Assembly (NCBI RefSeq): GCF_947488715.1 | Contig: NZ_CANLAG010000004.1 | Location: 186,001-250,000 of the forward strand | Source of the DNA: an uncultured Tateyamaria sp. | GTDB lineage: Bacteria > Pseudomonadota > Alphaproteobacteria > Rhodobacterales > Rhodobacteraceae | Reading direction: 5' to 3' | Length of the DNA stretch: 64,000 nucleotides | In this document: positions 33,682 to 42,191 of the stretch, in pieces | Layout: every line of letters begins with the position of its first letter | Numbering within the stretch: position 1 is the first letter of the stretch | The notes under the pieces: generated by a model | What the model was told of the DNA's origin: nothing | Database searches by the model: none | The model's input: the letters and a program-made list of their open reading frames with translations, nothing else | Position numbers and translations under genes: made by a program

Positions 33682-35159
33682 TGGGTGAGCTGAACAAACT
33701 GGGCCTTGCCGAGGCGCGCGATGCGCTGCGTGCGGGCGATGTCACCTCTGTCGAGCTGACCGAGGCATGCCTGACCGAGATCGAGGGCGCAGGCGCGCTC
33801 AACGCCTTTGTCCACAACACGCCCGAGATTGCGCGCGCCCAAGCGGCGGCGGCTGACGACCGGATCAAGGCCGGGGATGCGCCCGCGATGTGCGGCCTGC
33901 CCATCGGGATCAAGGATCTGTTCTGCACCAAGGGCGTGCCGTCCCAAGCGGGGAGCCGGATCCTCGAAGGGTTCCTACCCGAATATGAAAGCACGGTCAG
34001 CGGCAACCTGCTGGACGCAGGTGCGGTCATGCTGGGCAAGCTGAACATGGACGAGTTTGCCATGGGCAGCAGCAACGAAACCTCCGTCTATGGCAATGCG
34101 GTGAACCCGTGGAAAGTCGATGACCGCGATCTGACCCCCGGCGGGTCCTCGGGTGGTTCGGCGTCTGCTGTGGCGGCGGATCTGTGCCTTGCGGCCACCG
34201 GCACTGACACCGGCGGGTCGATCCGCCAGCCTGCGGCCTTTACCGGCATCACGGGCATCAAGCCGACCTACGGGCGCTGCTCGCGTTGGGGTGTGGTGGC
34301 CTTTGCCTCGTCGCTGGATCAGGCCGGGCCGATGACCAAATCGGTGCGCGATGCCGCCATCATGCTCGAGGCGATGTGCAGCCACGACCCCAAGGATTCC
34401 ACATCCGCCGATCTGCCCGTGCCGAATTTCGAGGCAATGCTGACCGGCGACATCAAAGGCAAGAAGATCGGCATTCCCAAGGAATACCGCATGGACGGCA
34501 TGCCGGAAGAGATCGAAACGCTCTGGGCCTCCGGCACCGAGATGCTGCGCGATGCAGGCGCCGAGATTGTCGACATCTCCCTGCCGCATACGAAATACGC
34601 GCTGCCGGCCTATTACGTGATTGCCCCTGCCGAGGCGTCCTCGAACCTCGCGCGCTATGACGGTGTGCGCTATGGCCACCGCGCCACGCTGGATCAGGGC
34701 GACGGCATCACCGAGATGTACGAAAAGACCCGCGCCGAAGGGTTTGGGGCCGAAGTACAGCGCCGCGTGATGATCGGCACCTACGTGCTGAGCGCCGGGT
34801 TCTACGACGCCTACTACAACCGCGCGCGCAAGGTGCGGACGCTGATCAAGAAGGACTTTGAGGACGTGTTCGCCCAAGGGATCGACGCCATCCTGACGCC
34901 TGCCACGCCGTCGGCGGCCTTTGGACTGGGTGAGGCGTCGGACGATCCGGTGCAGATGTATCTCAACGACGTGTTCACCGTCACGGTCAACATGGCGGGC
35001 CTGCCGGGCATCGCTGTCCCCGCGGGGACAGACGCCAATGGGCTGCCACTGGGGCTGCAACTGATCGGGCGTCCGTGGGAAGAAGGCGATTTGCTGAACA
35101 CCGCCTATGCGCTCGAGGCACGCGCCGGGTTTGTGGCCAAGCCGCAGAAATGGTGGTAA
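33681..35159 (+). CDS. gatA: Asp-tRNA(Asn)/Glu-tRNA(Gln) amidotransferase subunit A
   Basis: A 492-residue amidase-signature enzyme that releases ammonia from glutamine for tRNA-dependent amidation. The catalytic Ser-cis-Ser-Lys set is visible: Lys in [10 protein letters not shown] (about residue 77), the GGSSGGSA loop (about 153-160) and [13 protein letters not shown] (about 173-185). Length and N-terminus ([21 protein letters not shown]) match the family. It is coupled to gatC. Confidence 0.97.
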   Translation: MGELNKLGLAEARDALRAGDVTSVELTEACLTEIEGAGALNAFVHNTPEIARAQAAAADDRIKAGDAPAMCGLPIGIKDLFCTKGVPSQAGSRILEGFLPEYESTVSGNLLDAGAVMLGKLNMDEFAMGSSNETSVYGNAVNPWKVDDRDLTPGGSSGGSASAVAADLCLAATGTDTGGSIRQPAAFTGITGIKPTYGRCSRWGVVAFASSLDQAGPMTKSVRDAAIMLEAMCSHDPKDSTSADLPVPNFEAMLTGDIKGKKIGIPKEYRMDGMPEEIETLWASGTEMLRDAGAEIVDISLPHTKYALPAYYVIAPAEASSNLARYDGVRYGHRATLDQGDGITEMYEKTRAEGFGAEVQRRVMIGTYVLSAGFYDAYYNRARKVRTLIKKDFEDVFAQGIDAILTPATPSAAFGLGEASDDPVQMYLNDVFTVTVNMAGLPGIAVPAGTDANGLPLGLQLIGRPWEEGDLLNTAYALEARAGFVAKPQKWW

Positions 35160-35196
35160 AACCGGTAAAACGGCACCCAAAAAGGGCAGAGCAGAG

Positions 35197-36024
35197 ATGA
35201 GTATCCGCAGTTTCGTGTTTATGGGCGCGATGGCCGGTCTGGCCGCGTGCCAGCCCGCGATCCCTGACAGTGGTGCCGGGATCGTTGATCCGGGTCGTGG
35301 GGTTGGGTTCGACAACCCCAACACATTGACCCAACGCGAGGCCCGCGCCGCTGAGCTGTCAACCGGCACAGTGCCAGCGGCACCAACGGTCGGCGCGCAG
35401 ACGCTTCCGCCCGCCACCGCACGCCCTGTCCGCACGTCGGACGCAACTGCGGCCACCGTGACGTCGGCACAGCCCAGCACCAGCGCGCGCGCCGTGTCTG
35501 ACCCGCAAGGTCTCGACGCCGAACTGGCGCAGATCGCGGCGCAAAACGACACTGCCGCTGCACGCTCCAACTCCGGCGAGGCCGTGGTCAACGCCAGCCC
35601 GTCCAACGCGGCACCTGTGATCCTGAACAATCCGGGCATCTCGGACGAAAATGACTTTGGCGCAGTTTCGTCGCGGCAATCCATCGAAAGCGATGCCGCG
35701 CGTATCCAGGCCAACCGCCAGCAGTACCAAGTGGTACAGCCCACCGCCTTGCCGTCACGCAATGGCAGCGCGCAACCCAATGTGGTGCAATACGCGTTGC
35801 AGACCAACCACGCGCGCGGCACCCAAGTGTACCGCCGGTTCAGCGTGAATGCGTCCGCGAAATTCCAGCGCAACTGTGCCGAATACAATTCCGCCGACGA
35901 GGCACAGATTGATTTTCTCGCGCGTGGCGGGCCGGAACGTGACCGCCGTGGCCTCGACCCGGATGGCGACGGCTTTGCCTGCGGCTGGGACCCGGCACCG
36001 TTCCGCCGGGCGGCTGGAAACTGA
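35197..36024 (+). CDS. lipoprotein with Excalibur-like C-terminal calcium motif
   Basis: A 275-residue protein of unknown function. The N-terminal signal has a lipobox (MAGLAACQP, Cys at about 18). Residues 35-200 are low-complexity, rich in Ala, Thr, Ser and Pro, probably disordered. The C-terminal 50 residues contain NCAEYNSADEAQIDFLARGG and DPDGDGFACGWDP, resembling the Excalibur DxDxDGxxCE calcium-binding motif with its Cys pair. It probably sits on a membrane facing the periplasm. It follows gatA by 37 nt, and its stop overlaps the proposed CTG start of the amidase gene. Confidence 0.7.
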   Translation: MSIRSFVFMGAMAGLAACQPAIPDSGAGIVDPGRGVGFDNPNTLTQREARAAELSTGTVPAAPTVGAQTLPPATARPVRTSDATAATVTSAQPSTSARAVSDPQGLDAELAQIAAQNDTAAARSNSGEAVVNASPSNAAPVILNNPGISDENDFGAVSSRQSIESDAARIQANRQQYQVVQPTALPSRNGSAQPNVVQYALQTNHARGTQVYRRFSVNASAKFQRNCAEYNSADEAQIDFLARGGPERDRRGLDPDGDGFACGWDPAPFRRAAGN

Positions 36025-36689
36025 CCCCGCACCAACACCCGTCACCCAATTGCGGGCCCCGTCGTGACGGGCTGATCCCGCGATTTGTCGTGCTGCACTA
36101 TACGTCAATGGCCACTGCGGCGGCCGCGATTGATCGGTTGTGCGATCCGCAGGCCGAAGTGTCCGCGCACTACGTCATCTGCAAAACCGGGCGTGTCACG
36201 CAATTGGTGCCCGAAGGGCTGCGCGCGTGGCATGCGGGCAGAGGGCAATGGCAAGGCCTCGACGACATCAACTCGCGTTCGATCGGAATTGAACTGGACA
36301 ATGACGGGCAGGGGCCGTTCACCGAACCCCTGATGCAAAGCCTTGAGGCCCTTTTGCAAGGGCTGTTGCAGGCGTGGTCAATCCCGCCCAACAATGTGAT
36401 CGGCCATTCCGACATGGCTCCGGGGCGCAAGTTTGATCCAGGCCCATGGTTCGATTGGACACGGCTGGAGGCGCAGGGGCTGGCAGGACCGCGCAGTCAG
36501 AACGCGGGTCCAGACACGCCGAACCTCGACAGCTTTGCCGCAATGGCGCGCGCCGCGGGCTACACTGCGGACGTGGATGCGGAAACGCTGCTGGCCGCAA
36601 CACGGCTGCGATACCGGCCCTTTGTGACCGGCCCTCTTGAACCGGCCGACTACGCCCCACTGGGACAGCATGACGATCAGGGCCAATAG
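36021..36689 (+). CDS. N-acetylmuramoyl-L-alanine amidase, AmpD-like, with apparent CTG start
   Basis: Amidase_2 enzyme cleaving the muramyl-alanine bond of peptidoglycan or anhydro-muropeptides. LHYTSM carries the first zinc His; DDINSRSIGIELDNDG and VIGHSDMAPGRKFDPGPWFDW hold the Glu, second His and Asp/Lys region. A start at GTG 36090 would cut away PSPNCGPRRDGL, which homologues retain, and would begin right at the first zinc-ligand segment. The frame is open upstream to CTG at 36021, which overlaps the preceding stop as CTGA, giving 222 residues. No ATG, GTG or TTG occurs in frame between 36021 and 36090. Start assignment is inference; the enzyme identity is firm. Confidence 0.82.
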   Translation: MTPHQHPSPNCGPRRDGLIPRFVVLHYTSMATAAAAIDRLCDPQAEVSAHYVICKTGRVTQLVPEGLRAWHAGRGQWQGLDDINSRSIGIELDNDGQGPFTEPLMQSLEALLQGLLQAWSIPPNNVIGHSDMAPGRKFDPGPWFDWTRLEAQGLAGPRSQNAGPDTPNLDSFAAMARAAGYTADVDAETLLAATRLRYRPFVTGPLEPADYAPLGQHDDQGQ

Positions 36690-36708
36690 CCTACTCCGTA
36701 TTGTCACT

Positions 36709-36730
36709 TTGCCAAATAAACTCCCGCCGG
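36709..36730. repeat. dispersed intergenic repeat core, copy 2
   Basis: TTGCCAAATAAACTCC (36709-36724) is the exact reverse complement of 5920-5935, continuing as CGCCGGAGGC. It lies between the amidase gene and rnpB. A degenerate relative precedes betB at 61354-61374. Confidence 0.55.
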
Positions 36731-36800
36731 AGGCTCCCGCAGGTGCCGCAGGCAAAACGGCCCCATTGACGCGCCCCCGTTGCCACACGTATGGGCAGCA

Positions 36801-37210
36801 GGCGCGGAAGGGCGGATGGCCGCTTGGGGACTAACACCCCGAGAGGAAAGTCCGGACTCCAGGAAGCAGCGGTGCCGGGTAACACCCGGGCGGGGCAACC
36901 CGACGGACAGCGCCACAGAAAACAGACCGCCTGACGCGCCCGCTTGCGGACGCAGAGGTAAGGGTGAAACGGTGGGGTAAGAGCCCACCGCCGGGCTGGC
37001 AACAGACCGGGCATGGCAAGCCCCACCGGGAGCAATGCCAAATAGGGACCGCGTGCCGGTTTGTCTTCGGGCAATCGGCGGGGCTGCTTCTGCCCCAGCA
37101 GGTCCGGGTTGGCAGCTAGAGCGGCACTGGCAACAGTGTCGCGAGAGGAATGGTCATCTCGGGGCGGGCAACCGCCCTAGACAGAATCCGGCTTATAGCC
37201 TTTCCGCGCG
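36801..37210 (+). ncRNA. rnpB: RNase P RNA (type A)
   Basis: The catalytic RNA that trims tRNA 5' ends. The universal blocks are present: GAGGAAAGTCCGGACTCC at about 36841, GCAATGCCAAATAGGGA at about 37034, and AGAGGAATGGTCATC plus GACAGAATCCGGCTTA at 37144-37195. The ends are set by helix P1: GCGCGGAAGGGC (36802-36813) pairs fully with GCCTTTCCGCGC (37198-37209) if one G-T pair is allowed. It overlaps no gene; the small exported-protein gene on the minus strand ends 3 nt beyond. Confidence 0.95.
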
Positions 37211-37212
37211 TT

Positions 37213-37581
37213 TCACTTGCTATAGATAAAACTCCGGCCCTTGCCGAAGTTGCGCGTGACGCGCACTTGGGACCCGGCCACTTCCCACAATTGGCAATCG
37301 GTGTTCTTGGCATGAGAGGTCAATGTCCGGCACCAATAACCATCGCGCCACTCCCAAGCGCCGCGCAGGGCTGCGCCGCCAAAACTGCCGCGCAGCGAGC
37401 CGTTGCGCCGGATCACGAAATGGTCGTCGCCGATGGTCAGCCGCTTGCCCACAATCAGGCTGCGAAACGCGTCTTCGGTCTTGATCACCTCAAAGTCCTG
37501 CGCGGTGGCGGGCGGTGCCGTGACGGCGAGCGTTGCGAACAGGGCGGCGGCAAAGGTGAAGGGGCGTATATAGATGTGCAT
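37213..37581 (-). CDS. small exported protein of unknown function
   Basis: A 122-residue protein with a cleavable signal peptide (MHIYIRPFTFAAALFATLAV, probable cut after APPATA-Q). The mature part is about 95 residues with GDDHFVIRRNGSLRGSFGGAALRGAWEWRDGYWCRTL and two Cys that could pair. It reads like a small periplasmic beta-sheet protein. The start at 37581 is preferred (AGGA 9 nt upstream, good signal sequence) over 37617. I do not recognise a family. It is convergent with rnpB. Confidence 0.7.
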   Translation of the reverse strand: MHIYIRPFTFAAALFATLAVTAPPATAQDFEVIKTEDAFRSLIVGKRLTIGDDHFVIRRNGSLRGSFGGAALRGAWEWRDGYWCRTLTSHAKNTDCQLWEVAGSQVRVTRNFGKGRSFIYSK

Positions 37582-37763
37582 CTGGTGTTTTCCTGAATAT
37601 GACGTGTAAAATGCCACGCAGGCTAGTCAGGGACCGCGACACGCGCAAGATTTTCCGGGCCTCGTACCCCTTTTGCCGTTGACACGGGCTGCGCGCGCGG
37701 TAGAACGCGGCTTCACCATGTTGCACGGTCGGCGAACCGCCGCGCTGCCCCGAGGAGTATCCG

Positions 37764-37931
37764 ATGGCCAAGCCAACCACGATCAAGATCCGCCTGAACT
37801 CGACAGCAGGCACCGGCCACTTCTATGTGACCAAGAAAAACGCGCGCACCATGACCGAGAAAATGGTCGTCCGGAAATATGATCCCGTTGCGCGCAAGCA
37901 CGTGGAATACAAAGAAGGCAAGATCAAGTAA
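37764..37931 (+). CDS. rpmG: 50S ribosomal protein L33
   Basis: A 55-residue ribosomal protein beginning [20 protein letters not shown] and ending [10 protein letters not shown], the standard alphaproteobacterial L33. It lacks the CxxC zinc pairs ([15 protein letters not shown] in place of a Cys motif), so it is the zinc-free type. GAGGAG lies 8 nt upstream. It is monocistronic and followed by a strong terminator. Confidence 0.95.
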   Translation: MAKPTTIKIRLNSTAGTGHFYVTKKNARTMTEKMVVRKYDPVARKHVEYKEGKIK

Positions 37932-37956
37932 GATCGCCCCTCTTTCGAATTTCAAA

Positions 37957-37990
37957 GGCCGCGCCTCCGGGACGCGGCTTTTTTCGTTTT
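37957..37990 (+). terminator. rho-independent terminator of rpmG
   Basis: GCCGCG pairs with CGCGGC around a 9-nt loop and is followed directly by six T and then CGTTTT. It lies 26 nt past the L33 stop. Confidence 0.85.
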
Positions 37991-38003
37991 GGGATGGACT
38001 GTG

Positions 38004-38516
38004 ATGCAACGTGTGATGATCGTGGGTGGGTCTGGATCGGGCAAAAGCACGCTGGCCCGCGCACTGGGCGCGCGCACCGGATTGCCGGTGCACCACATGG
38101 ACCACATCCATTGGATGCCGGGATGGCAGCAACGCCCGCGTGATCTGCGGCGCGCGATGGCGCTGGAGGTGGAGCGGTCCGCGGCGTGGATCTTTGAGGG
38201 TGGTTTTTCGACCACCTATGACCACCGGATATCGCGTGCCGATACATTGATCTGGCTGGACCTGCCAGTGGCGTTGCGCCTGTGGCGCGTTACGCGCCGG
38301 CTGTTTGCCCACTGGGGGCAGAGCAGGCCCGACATGGCCGACGGCTGCGCCGAGGGCATCCACAGCGAGACTTGGGCGTTCTACCGCTGGATATGGGACA
38401 CGCGCCAAACCGGGCGCATCCGGTTGACACAATTGCTGGCTGAGGCGCCGGATCATGTCACCATCCACCATTTGCAGTCACGCTCAGATGTTGGCCGATT
38501 TCTGGAGGATCTGTGA
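38004..38516 (+). CDS. P-loop NTPase, adenylate-kinase/FlaR-like (DNA topology modulation family)
   Basis: A 170-residue P-loop protein: Walker A at the N-terminus (IVGGSGSGKSTLARAL, about residues 6-21), then the family motif HHMDHIHWMPGW and EGGFSTTYDHRISRADTLIWLDLP. It matches the small FlaR/topology-modulation kinase family, whose substrate is not known. The start at 38004 gives the natural MQRVMIVGG beginning. Its stop overlaps the GNAT start (TGATG region), so they form a two-gene unit. Confidence 0.85.
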   Translation: MQRVMIVGGSGSGKSTLARALGARTGLPVHHMDHIHWMPGWQQRPRDLRRAMALEVERSAAWIFEGGFSTTYDHRISRADTLIWLDLPVALRLWRVTRRLFAHWGQSRPDMADGCAEGIHSETWAFYRWIWDTRQTGRIRLTQLLAEAPDHVTIHHLQSRSDVGRFLEDL

Positions 38517-38992
38517 TGATCATACGCCCCACCACGGATGCAGATCGGGGTGCTGTCGACGCCCTCTTGGCGCGGACCTATCCCAGTTTGCTCAAGGCGG
38601 ATTATGCGCCCGAAATCCTTGATCATGCGCTGCCGATCATCAGCCGGGCGCGGCCCGAACTGCTGACCTGCGGCACCTACTACGTGGTCGAAGAGGATGG
38701 GATCGTCCTGGGCGCTGGCGGCTGGACGCCCGACGCCAAAACGCCCGATCTGGGGCATATCCGGCATGTGGTGACCGACATGCGTGCATTGCGGCGTGGC
38801 GTGGGGCGGCGGTTGATCGGCCATGCGCTGGACGTGGCGCGGGGCGCAGATATCGGCCGTATGGAGTGTTGGGCCACGCGGACAGCGGTGCCGTTCTATA
38901 CTGCGATGGGGTTCGAGGACATTGGCCCGATTGACGTACCACTGGCGGGCGGTGTCATCTTTCCCTCTGTGCGGATGACACAAGCCTTGTGA
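38516..38992 (+). CDS. GNAT family N-acetyltransferase
   Basis: A 158-residue acetyltransferase. The acetyl-CoA-binding motif A is HIRHVVTDMRALRRGVGRRLIGHALDVA (about residues 81-108, with the R-x-x-G-x-G-x pattern), followed by MECWATRTAVPFYTAMGFEDI of motif B. The start at ATG 38516 follows GGAGG by 7 nt; a GTG at 38513 is in frame. The acyl acceptor is unknown. It is coupled to the P-loop kinase gene. Confidence 0.88.
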   Translation: MIIRPTTDADRGAVDALLARTYPSLLKADYAPEILDHALPIISRARPELLTCGTYYVVEEDGIVLGAGGWTPDAKTPDLGHIRHVVTDMRALRRGVGRRLIGHALDVARGADIGRMECWATRTAVPFYTAMGFEDIGPIDVPLAGGVIFPSVRMTQAL

Positions 38993-38999
38993 TGCGCCG

Positions 39000-39461
39000 C
39001 TAGGTGGGGCGTTCGGCGGGTTCTCCGCTGAGGGTGGTGTAACTGCGGGTGTCGGTTGTGCGGTCATAGGTCAGGACACGGTCATGGTCGGGATAGGTGA
39101 CCGTATCGTCAGCCGCGCGTGTTCCGATGACCATGTAGCGCACGGGAGCGTCGCTGTGGTTGTGCATCGTATGGGCCACGGGATCACCCGCGCGCCAACA
39201 CGCAGCGTCGCCGGGGCGTAGCACCGTCTCGGACCCGTTTTCGGTCAGGGTGACAGAGCCGGACAGGATCACCACCATCTCATCCTCGGTCATGTGCCAA
39301 TGTGCAAAGGAACTGCGCGAACCGGGTGGCAATTCCTCGATGAATGCGCCGAATTGGCTAAGACCGCCGGTGTCGCTGAGCAGCTCTGCCCGGTAGGGTC
39401 CCAACGTGCTGTCGGCACCACCGGTTTCTGTTTGTGCGGTGCCTGCTTTGATCACGGTCAT
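39000..39461 (-). CDS. cupin domain protein
   Basis: A 153-residue single-cupin protein. Motif 1 reads SRSSFAHWHMTEDEMVVILSG, with the metal-ligand His pair and Glu, and motif 2 is PGDAACWRAGDPVAHTMHNHSD. Cupins of this size can be enzymes, sugar-binding or regulatory proteins, so no reaction is assigned. AAGGGGGG lies upstream of the ATG. It is convergent with the GNAT gene (7 nt) and downstream, on the same strand, of the Bax-inhibitor gene's terminator. Confidence 0.8.
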   Translation of the reverse strand: MTVIKAGTAQTETGGADSTLGPYRAELLSDTGGLSQFGAFIEELPPGSRSSFAHWHMTEDEMVVILSGSVTLTENGSETVLRPGDAACWRAGDPVAHTMHNHSDAPVRYMVIGTRAADDTVTYPDHDRVLTYDRTTDTRSYTTLSGEPAERPT

Positions 39462-39487
39462 TGCCGACCCCCCCTTGCTGAAAAGAA

Positions 39488-39514
39488 AAAGGCCGGTCGC
39501 TGGGACCGGCCTTT
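39488..39514 (-). terminator. rho-independent terminator of the Bax-inhibitor gene
   Basis: AAAGGCCGGTC and GACCGGCCTTT form an 11-bp stem with a 5-nt loop. Read on the minus strand it is followed by TTTCTTTTC. It lies 25 nt past the stop at 39540. Confidence 0.8.
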
Positions 39515-39539
39515 GTCGTGTTTCGGAACCTGGTACAGG

Positions 39540-40319
39540 CTACTCTTGCTGGCCCATGAACATCAGCAGGAACTGGAACATGTTCAGGAAGGAGATGTAG
39601 AGGCTCAGCGCGCCGTCGATGGCCGCTTTGTCCAGCCATTCCTGATCGCCATGTGCGGCGTGCGCCACATAGGTGTTCTTGATGTCCTGCGTGTAGAACG
39701 CGGTCAGGCCAGCAAAGATCAGGATACCGATCATCGAGATCGCGTACATCATCGGGCCAGACTGCAGGAACAGGTTGATCACCATGGCGACGATCAGGCC
39801 GATAACGCCCATCATCAGGAAGGTGCCCATGCCGGACAGGTCTTTTTTCGTGGTATAACCCCACAGGCTGAGGCCTGCGAAAGCGATCGCCGTGACCAGG
39901 AAGGTCTGAGTGATCGAGTAGGGGGTGTAGACCAGGAAGATCGAGCTCATCGACACGCCCATGACGGCCGCGAAGATGAAGAAGCCCAGTTGTACTGCAG
40001 CCGAAGAACCACGACGCATCAGCGCGCCCCAGCCGAACAGCAGGAAGGCGAGTGGTGCGAACATCACAACCCAGCGCAGCGGCGTTGCATAGAGCAGGTT
40101 GCCCAGCGGCGTCAGGTACTGGCCCTCGCGCAGGGCGATGGTCGCGTTGGTTGGATCGGATGTGACAGCAAGATCGGCAATGGCCCATGCGGCCAGCGCC
40201 GTGATCAGCATGCCCACGGACATCGTGCCGTAGACTTTGTTCATGTGGGCACGTAGCCCGGCGTCGATCTGGGCGGCGCGTGTACCGGCCGCGGACCGGA
40301 TCGTATTCAACTCAGCCAT
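39540..40319 (-). CDS. Bax inhibitor-1/YccA family membrane protein
   Basis: A 259-residue inner-membrane protein with seven hydrophobic segments after a short hydrophilic N-terminus. The conserved Asp of the pore region appears near the C-terminal end of the family domain (TAFYTQDIKNTYVAHAAHGD). YccA-type proteins modulate the FtsH protease; animal relatives are calcium leak channels. The start at 40319 is supported by GGAGG 6 nt upstream. It is monocistronic, with its own terminator. Confidence 0.92.
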   Translation of the reverse strand: MAELNTIRSAAGTRAAQIDAGLRAHMNKVYGTMSVGMLITALAAWAIADLAVTSDPTNATIALREGQYLTPLGNLLYATPLRWVVMFAPLAFLLFGWGALMRRGSSAAVQLGFFIFAAVMGVSMSSIFLVYTPYSITQTFLVTAIAFAGLSLWGYTTKKDLSGMGTFLMMGVIGLIVAMVINLFLQSGPMMYAISMIGILIFAGLTAFYTQDIKNTYVAHAAHGDQEWLDKAAIDGALSLYISFLNMFQFLLMFMGQQE

Positions 40320-40524
40320 TATGACCTCCAAATTGATACAAATTTCCGCCGGGTGATCCGGCGGTCGCGGATTTACGCCCGCATTGCGTCAAATATCGGG
40401 TGCGCGGGGCTGTGTTTCAAGGCTTTTTCGCCTTGCGGCAGGCCCATGGCTGCGACATTCCGACCATTTTTGTCATAAATCGTCGGCGATGCGGCTCCAT
40501 GGGGCTGCCGGGGCGCTTTGCCGA

Positions 40525-40740
40525 TCAGTCGCGCCAGGTTGCGGGCACGTCCCAGATTGGCTTGCGAGCTTCTTGGGCGGCGGTTTTGGCGGTGACGCCG
40601 ATATCATCCAAACGGTGCGCATCCAGCTTGGCCAGCGCACGGCGTGAACGCCATACGTTCAACAGGGCGCTCAGGGAAAAGGGCTTGGCCGCAGGAGCGG
40701 CAACGCGGGTGTGGCGGGCGGTGGTGTCGATCAGTGCCAT
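40525..40740 (-). CDS. DUF1127 small basic protein
   Basis: A 71-residue protein. The core matches DUF1127: WRSRRALAKLDAHRLDDIGVT with the usual Arg-rich helix followed by a D-x-G-(L/V)T turn (about residues 30-50). It is cytoplasmic by sequence. Small DUF1127 proteins in alphaproteobacteria have been tied to RNA turnover and phosphate or carbon responses, but nothing here shows its role. AGGAG lies upstream of the ATG at 40740. It is divergent from a LysR gene that may control it. Confidence 0.85.
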   Translation of the reverse strand: MALIDTTARHTRVAAPAAKPFSLSALLNVWRSRRALAKLDAHRLDDIGVTAKTAAQEARKPIWDVPATWRD

Positions 40741-40783
40741 GTCTTTAGTCTCCTTGGTCAATTGTGATGGTTGCTTGGCGTTT

Positions 40784-40800
40784 CATCAATTCTCTTGATG
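40784..40800. promoter_or_regulatory. LysR-type operator candidate
   Basis: CATCAA-TTCTC-TTGATG is a perfect 6-bp inverted repeat in the 126-nt divergent spacer. It contains TCAATTCTCTTGA, which fits the T-N11-A pattern of LysR-type regulator sites. Confidence 0.55.
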
Positions 40801-40866
40801 TATATGGCAAAGCATGACACATTTTGAAAACGAATGTTTGTGAGATGACGCATCAGGGAAATTGAT

Positions 40867-41751
40867 ATGAGAAATTTGGACATCACCACGCTTCGGTCTT
40901 TTGTCGCAGTTGCCGAGAGCGGGGGCGTCACGCGGGCGGCCGGGTTTCTGCATTTGACCCAGTCCGCGGTCTCAATGCAGCTTAAACGTCTGGAAGAAGT
41001 GTTGGACCTTGATCTGTTTGACCGGTCGGGGCGGTCCATTGCCCTGACGGCCTCTGGCGAGCAATTGCTGGTCTATGCGCGGCGCATGGTTGCGTTGAAC
41101 GATGAGGTGATCACCCGGCTGACCGATCAGGCCTATGAGGGTGAAATCACGCTGGGCGTGCCACATGACATTGTCTATCCGGCGATCCCGCGTGTGCTGA
41201 AACAGTTTCACGCGGCCTTTCCACGGGTCAAGGTACAGCTCGACAGTTCATATACGCGGCGGCTGAAAGCCGAGTTTGCCAAAGGCGCCTGCGACATCAT
41301 TCTCACCACCGAAACCGGTCTGGACAGTGGCGGCGAAGAACTATGCGTCAAGCCGCTGTGCTGGGTCGGTGCGCCGGGGGGATCGGCATGGCGGCAGCGT
41401 CCGCTCAAACTTGCCTTTGGTCGGCAGTGCACGTTCCGGCCCCGCGTGGTCGAACATCTGGACAATGCGAGTATCCCTTGGGACGTGGTGGTAGAGACCG
41501 AAAGCGACCGGACCATCGAAGCCACCGTAAGCGCGGATTTGGCTGTCCATACGATGATCGAAGGAACCGAACCGCCCCATCTCGACCGGATTGATCACGG
41601 CGGTGTCCTGCCGGATTTGCCAGCGCAGCGGATCAACCTCTATGGGGCCACTGGTGCGGCGAACGAAGTCCATGATGCGCTGGTTTCGATGCTGAGACGT
41701 GCCTTTTCCGCGCCCGAAACCGTTCAGTTGCGCGCCGTGTCGCGGGTGTAG
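40867..41751 (+). CDS. LysR family transcriptional regulator
   Basis: A 294-residue regulator. The winged helix-turn-helix is at residues 1-62 (LDITTLRSFVAVAESGGVTRAAGFLHLTQSAVSMQLKRLEE), followed by the linker helix and an effector domain from about 90 (ITLGVPHDIVYPAIPRVL). The effector is unknown. It is transcribed away from the DUF1127 gene and has a candidate operator in the shared spacer, so autoregulation or control of that gene is likely. It starts at 40867, with AGGGA upstream. Confidence 0.93.
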   Translation: MRNLDITTLRSFVAVAESGGVTRAAGFLHLTQSAVSMQLKRLEEVLDLDLFDRSGRSIALTASGEQLLVYARRMVALNDEVITRLTDQAYEGEITLGVPHDIVYPAIPRVLKQFHAAFPRVKVQLDSSYTRRLKAEFAKGACDIILTTETGLDSGGEELCVKPLCWVGAPGGSAWRQRPLKLAFGRQCTFRPRVVEHLDNASIPWDVVVETESDRTIEATVSADLAVHTMIEGTEPPHLDRIDHGGVLPDLPAQRINLYGATGAANEVHDALVSMLRRAFSAPETVQLRAVSRV

Positions 41752-42191
41752 GATTGAAACGATTCGCCCCAGTTTTGACGATTTATGCCGGGTTTTGAGC
41801 AAAAAAACGCGCAAATGAACTAAGGTTTTCGTAGTTGTGCCGGGGGTGTCGGGTGGCAAATAGTTAACGCGCCCGTTCTCCTAGGGGTTGAATGTGAGTA
41901 ACTTGCGCTAAGGTGTTGATAGCAGTCGAACAAACGGGATGGCGCCGCTCTGGATAAATCGACCGATCTGGCAAGCGTTTGAAATATATCAAGAACTGTA
42001 GTTGCCGTTCACGTCACTCAATCTTGCACCCCAACTGGGGTCCGCGCACGTCATGCGGGTAGTTTACGTTGAAAAACGAGCGATGTCCGCTTAGTGTGGC
42101 GTAACTCTGGCGCGGTGTTTTGAGATGTGTCTGGGATATACAAAGCGCGAGGCCACTCAGGCGCGGCGCACCACAACAGTTGGGAGACCCC
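41752..42191. other. 440-nt intergenic region before the XRE regulator gene
   Basis: No plausible gene is seen on either strand. The stretch is noticeably richer in A+T than neighbouring genes, particularly 41752-42000 (for example a run of A at 41801 and TTTGAAATATATCAA at 41979). It presumably holds the promoter and leader of the XRE gene. A tract such as ACCCCAACTGGGGT (42020-42033) forms a short palindrome. An unannotated small RNA is possible but unsupported. Confidence 0.45.

Noticed and set aside
33975-36038. A 687-codon minus-strand open frame
   Set aside because: It is antisense to gatA and the Excalibur-like lipoprotein gene; no domain is recognisable and its composition is shadow-like.
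37034-37050. The CCAAATA string near 37034 as a further copy of the dispersed repeat
   Set aside because: It is the universally conserved block of RNase P RNA (GCAATGCCAAATAGGGA), so the match is due to the RNA.
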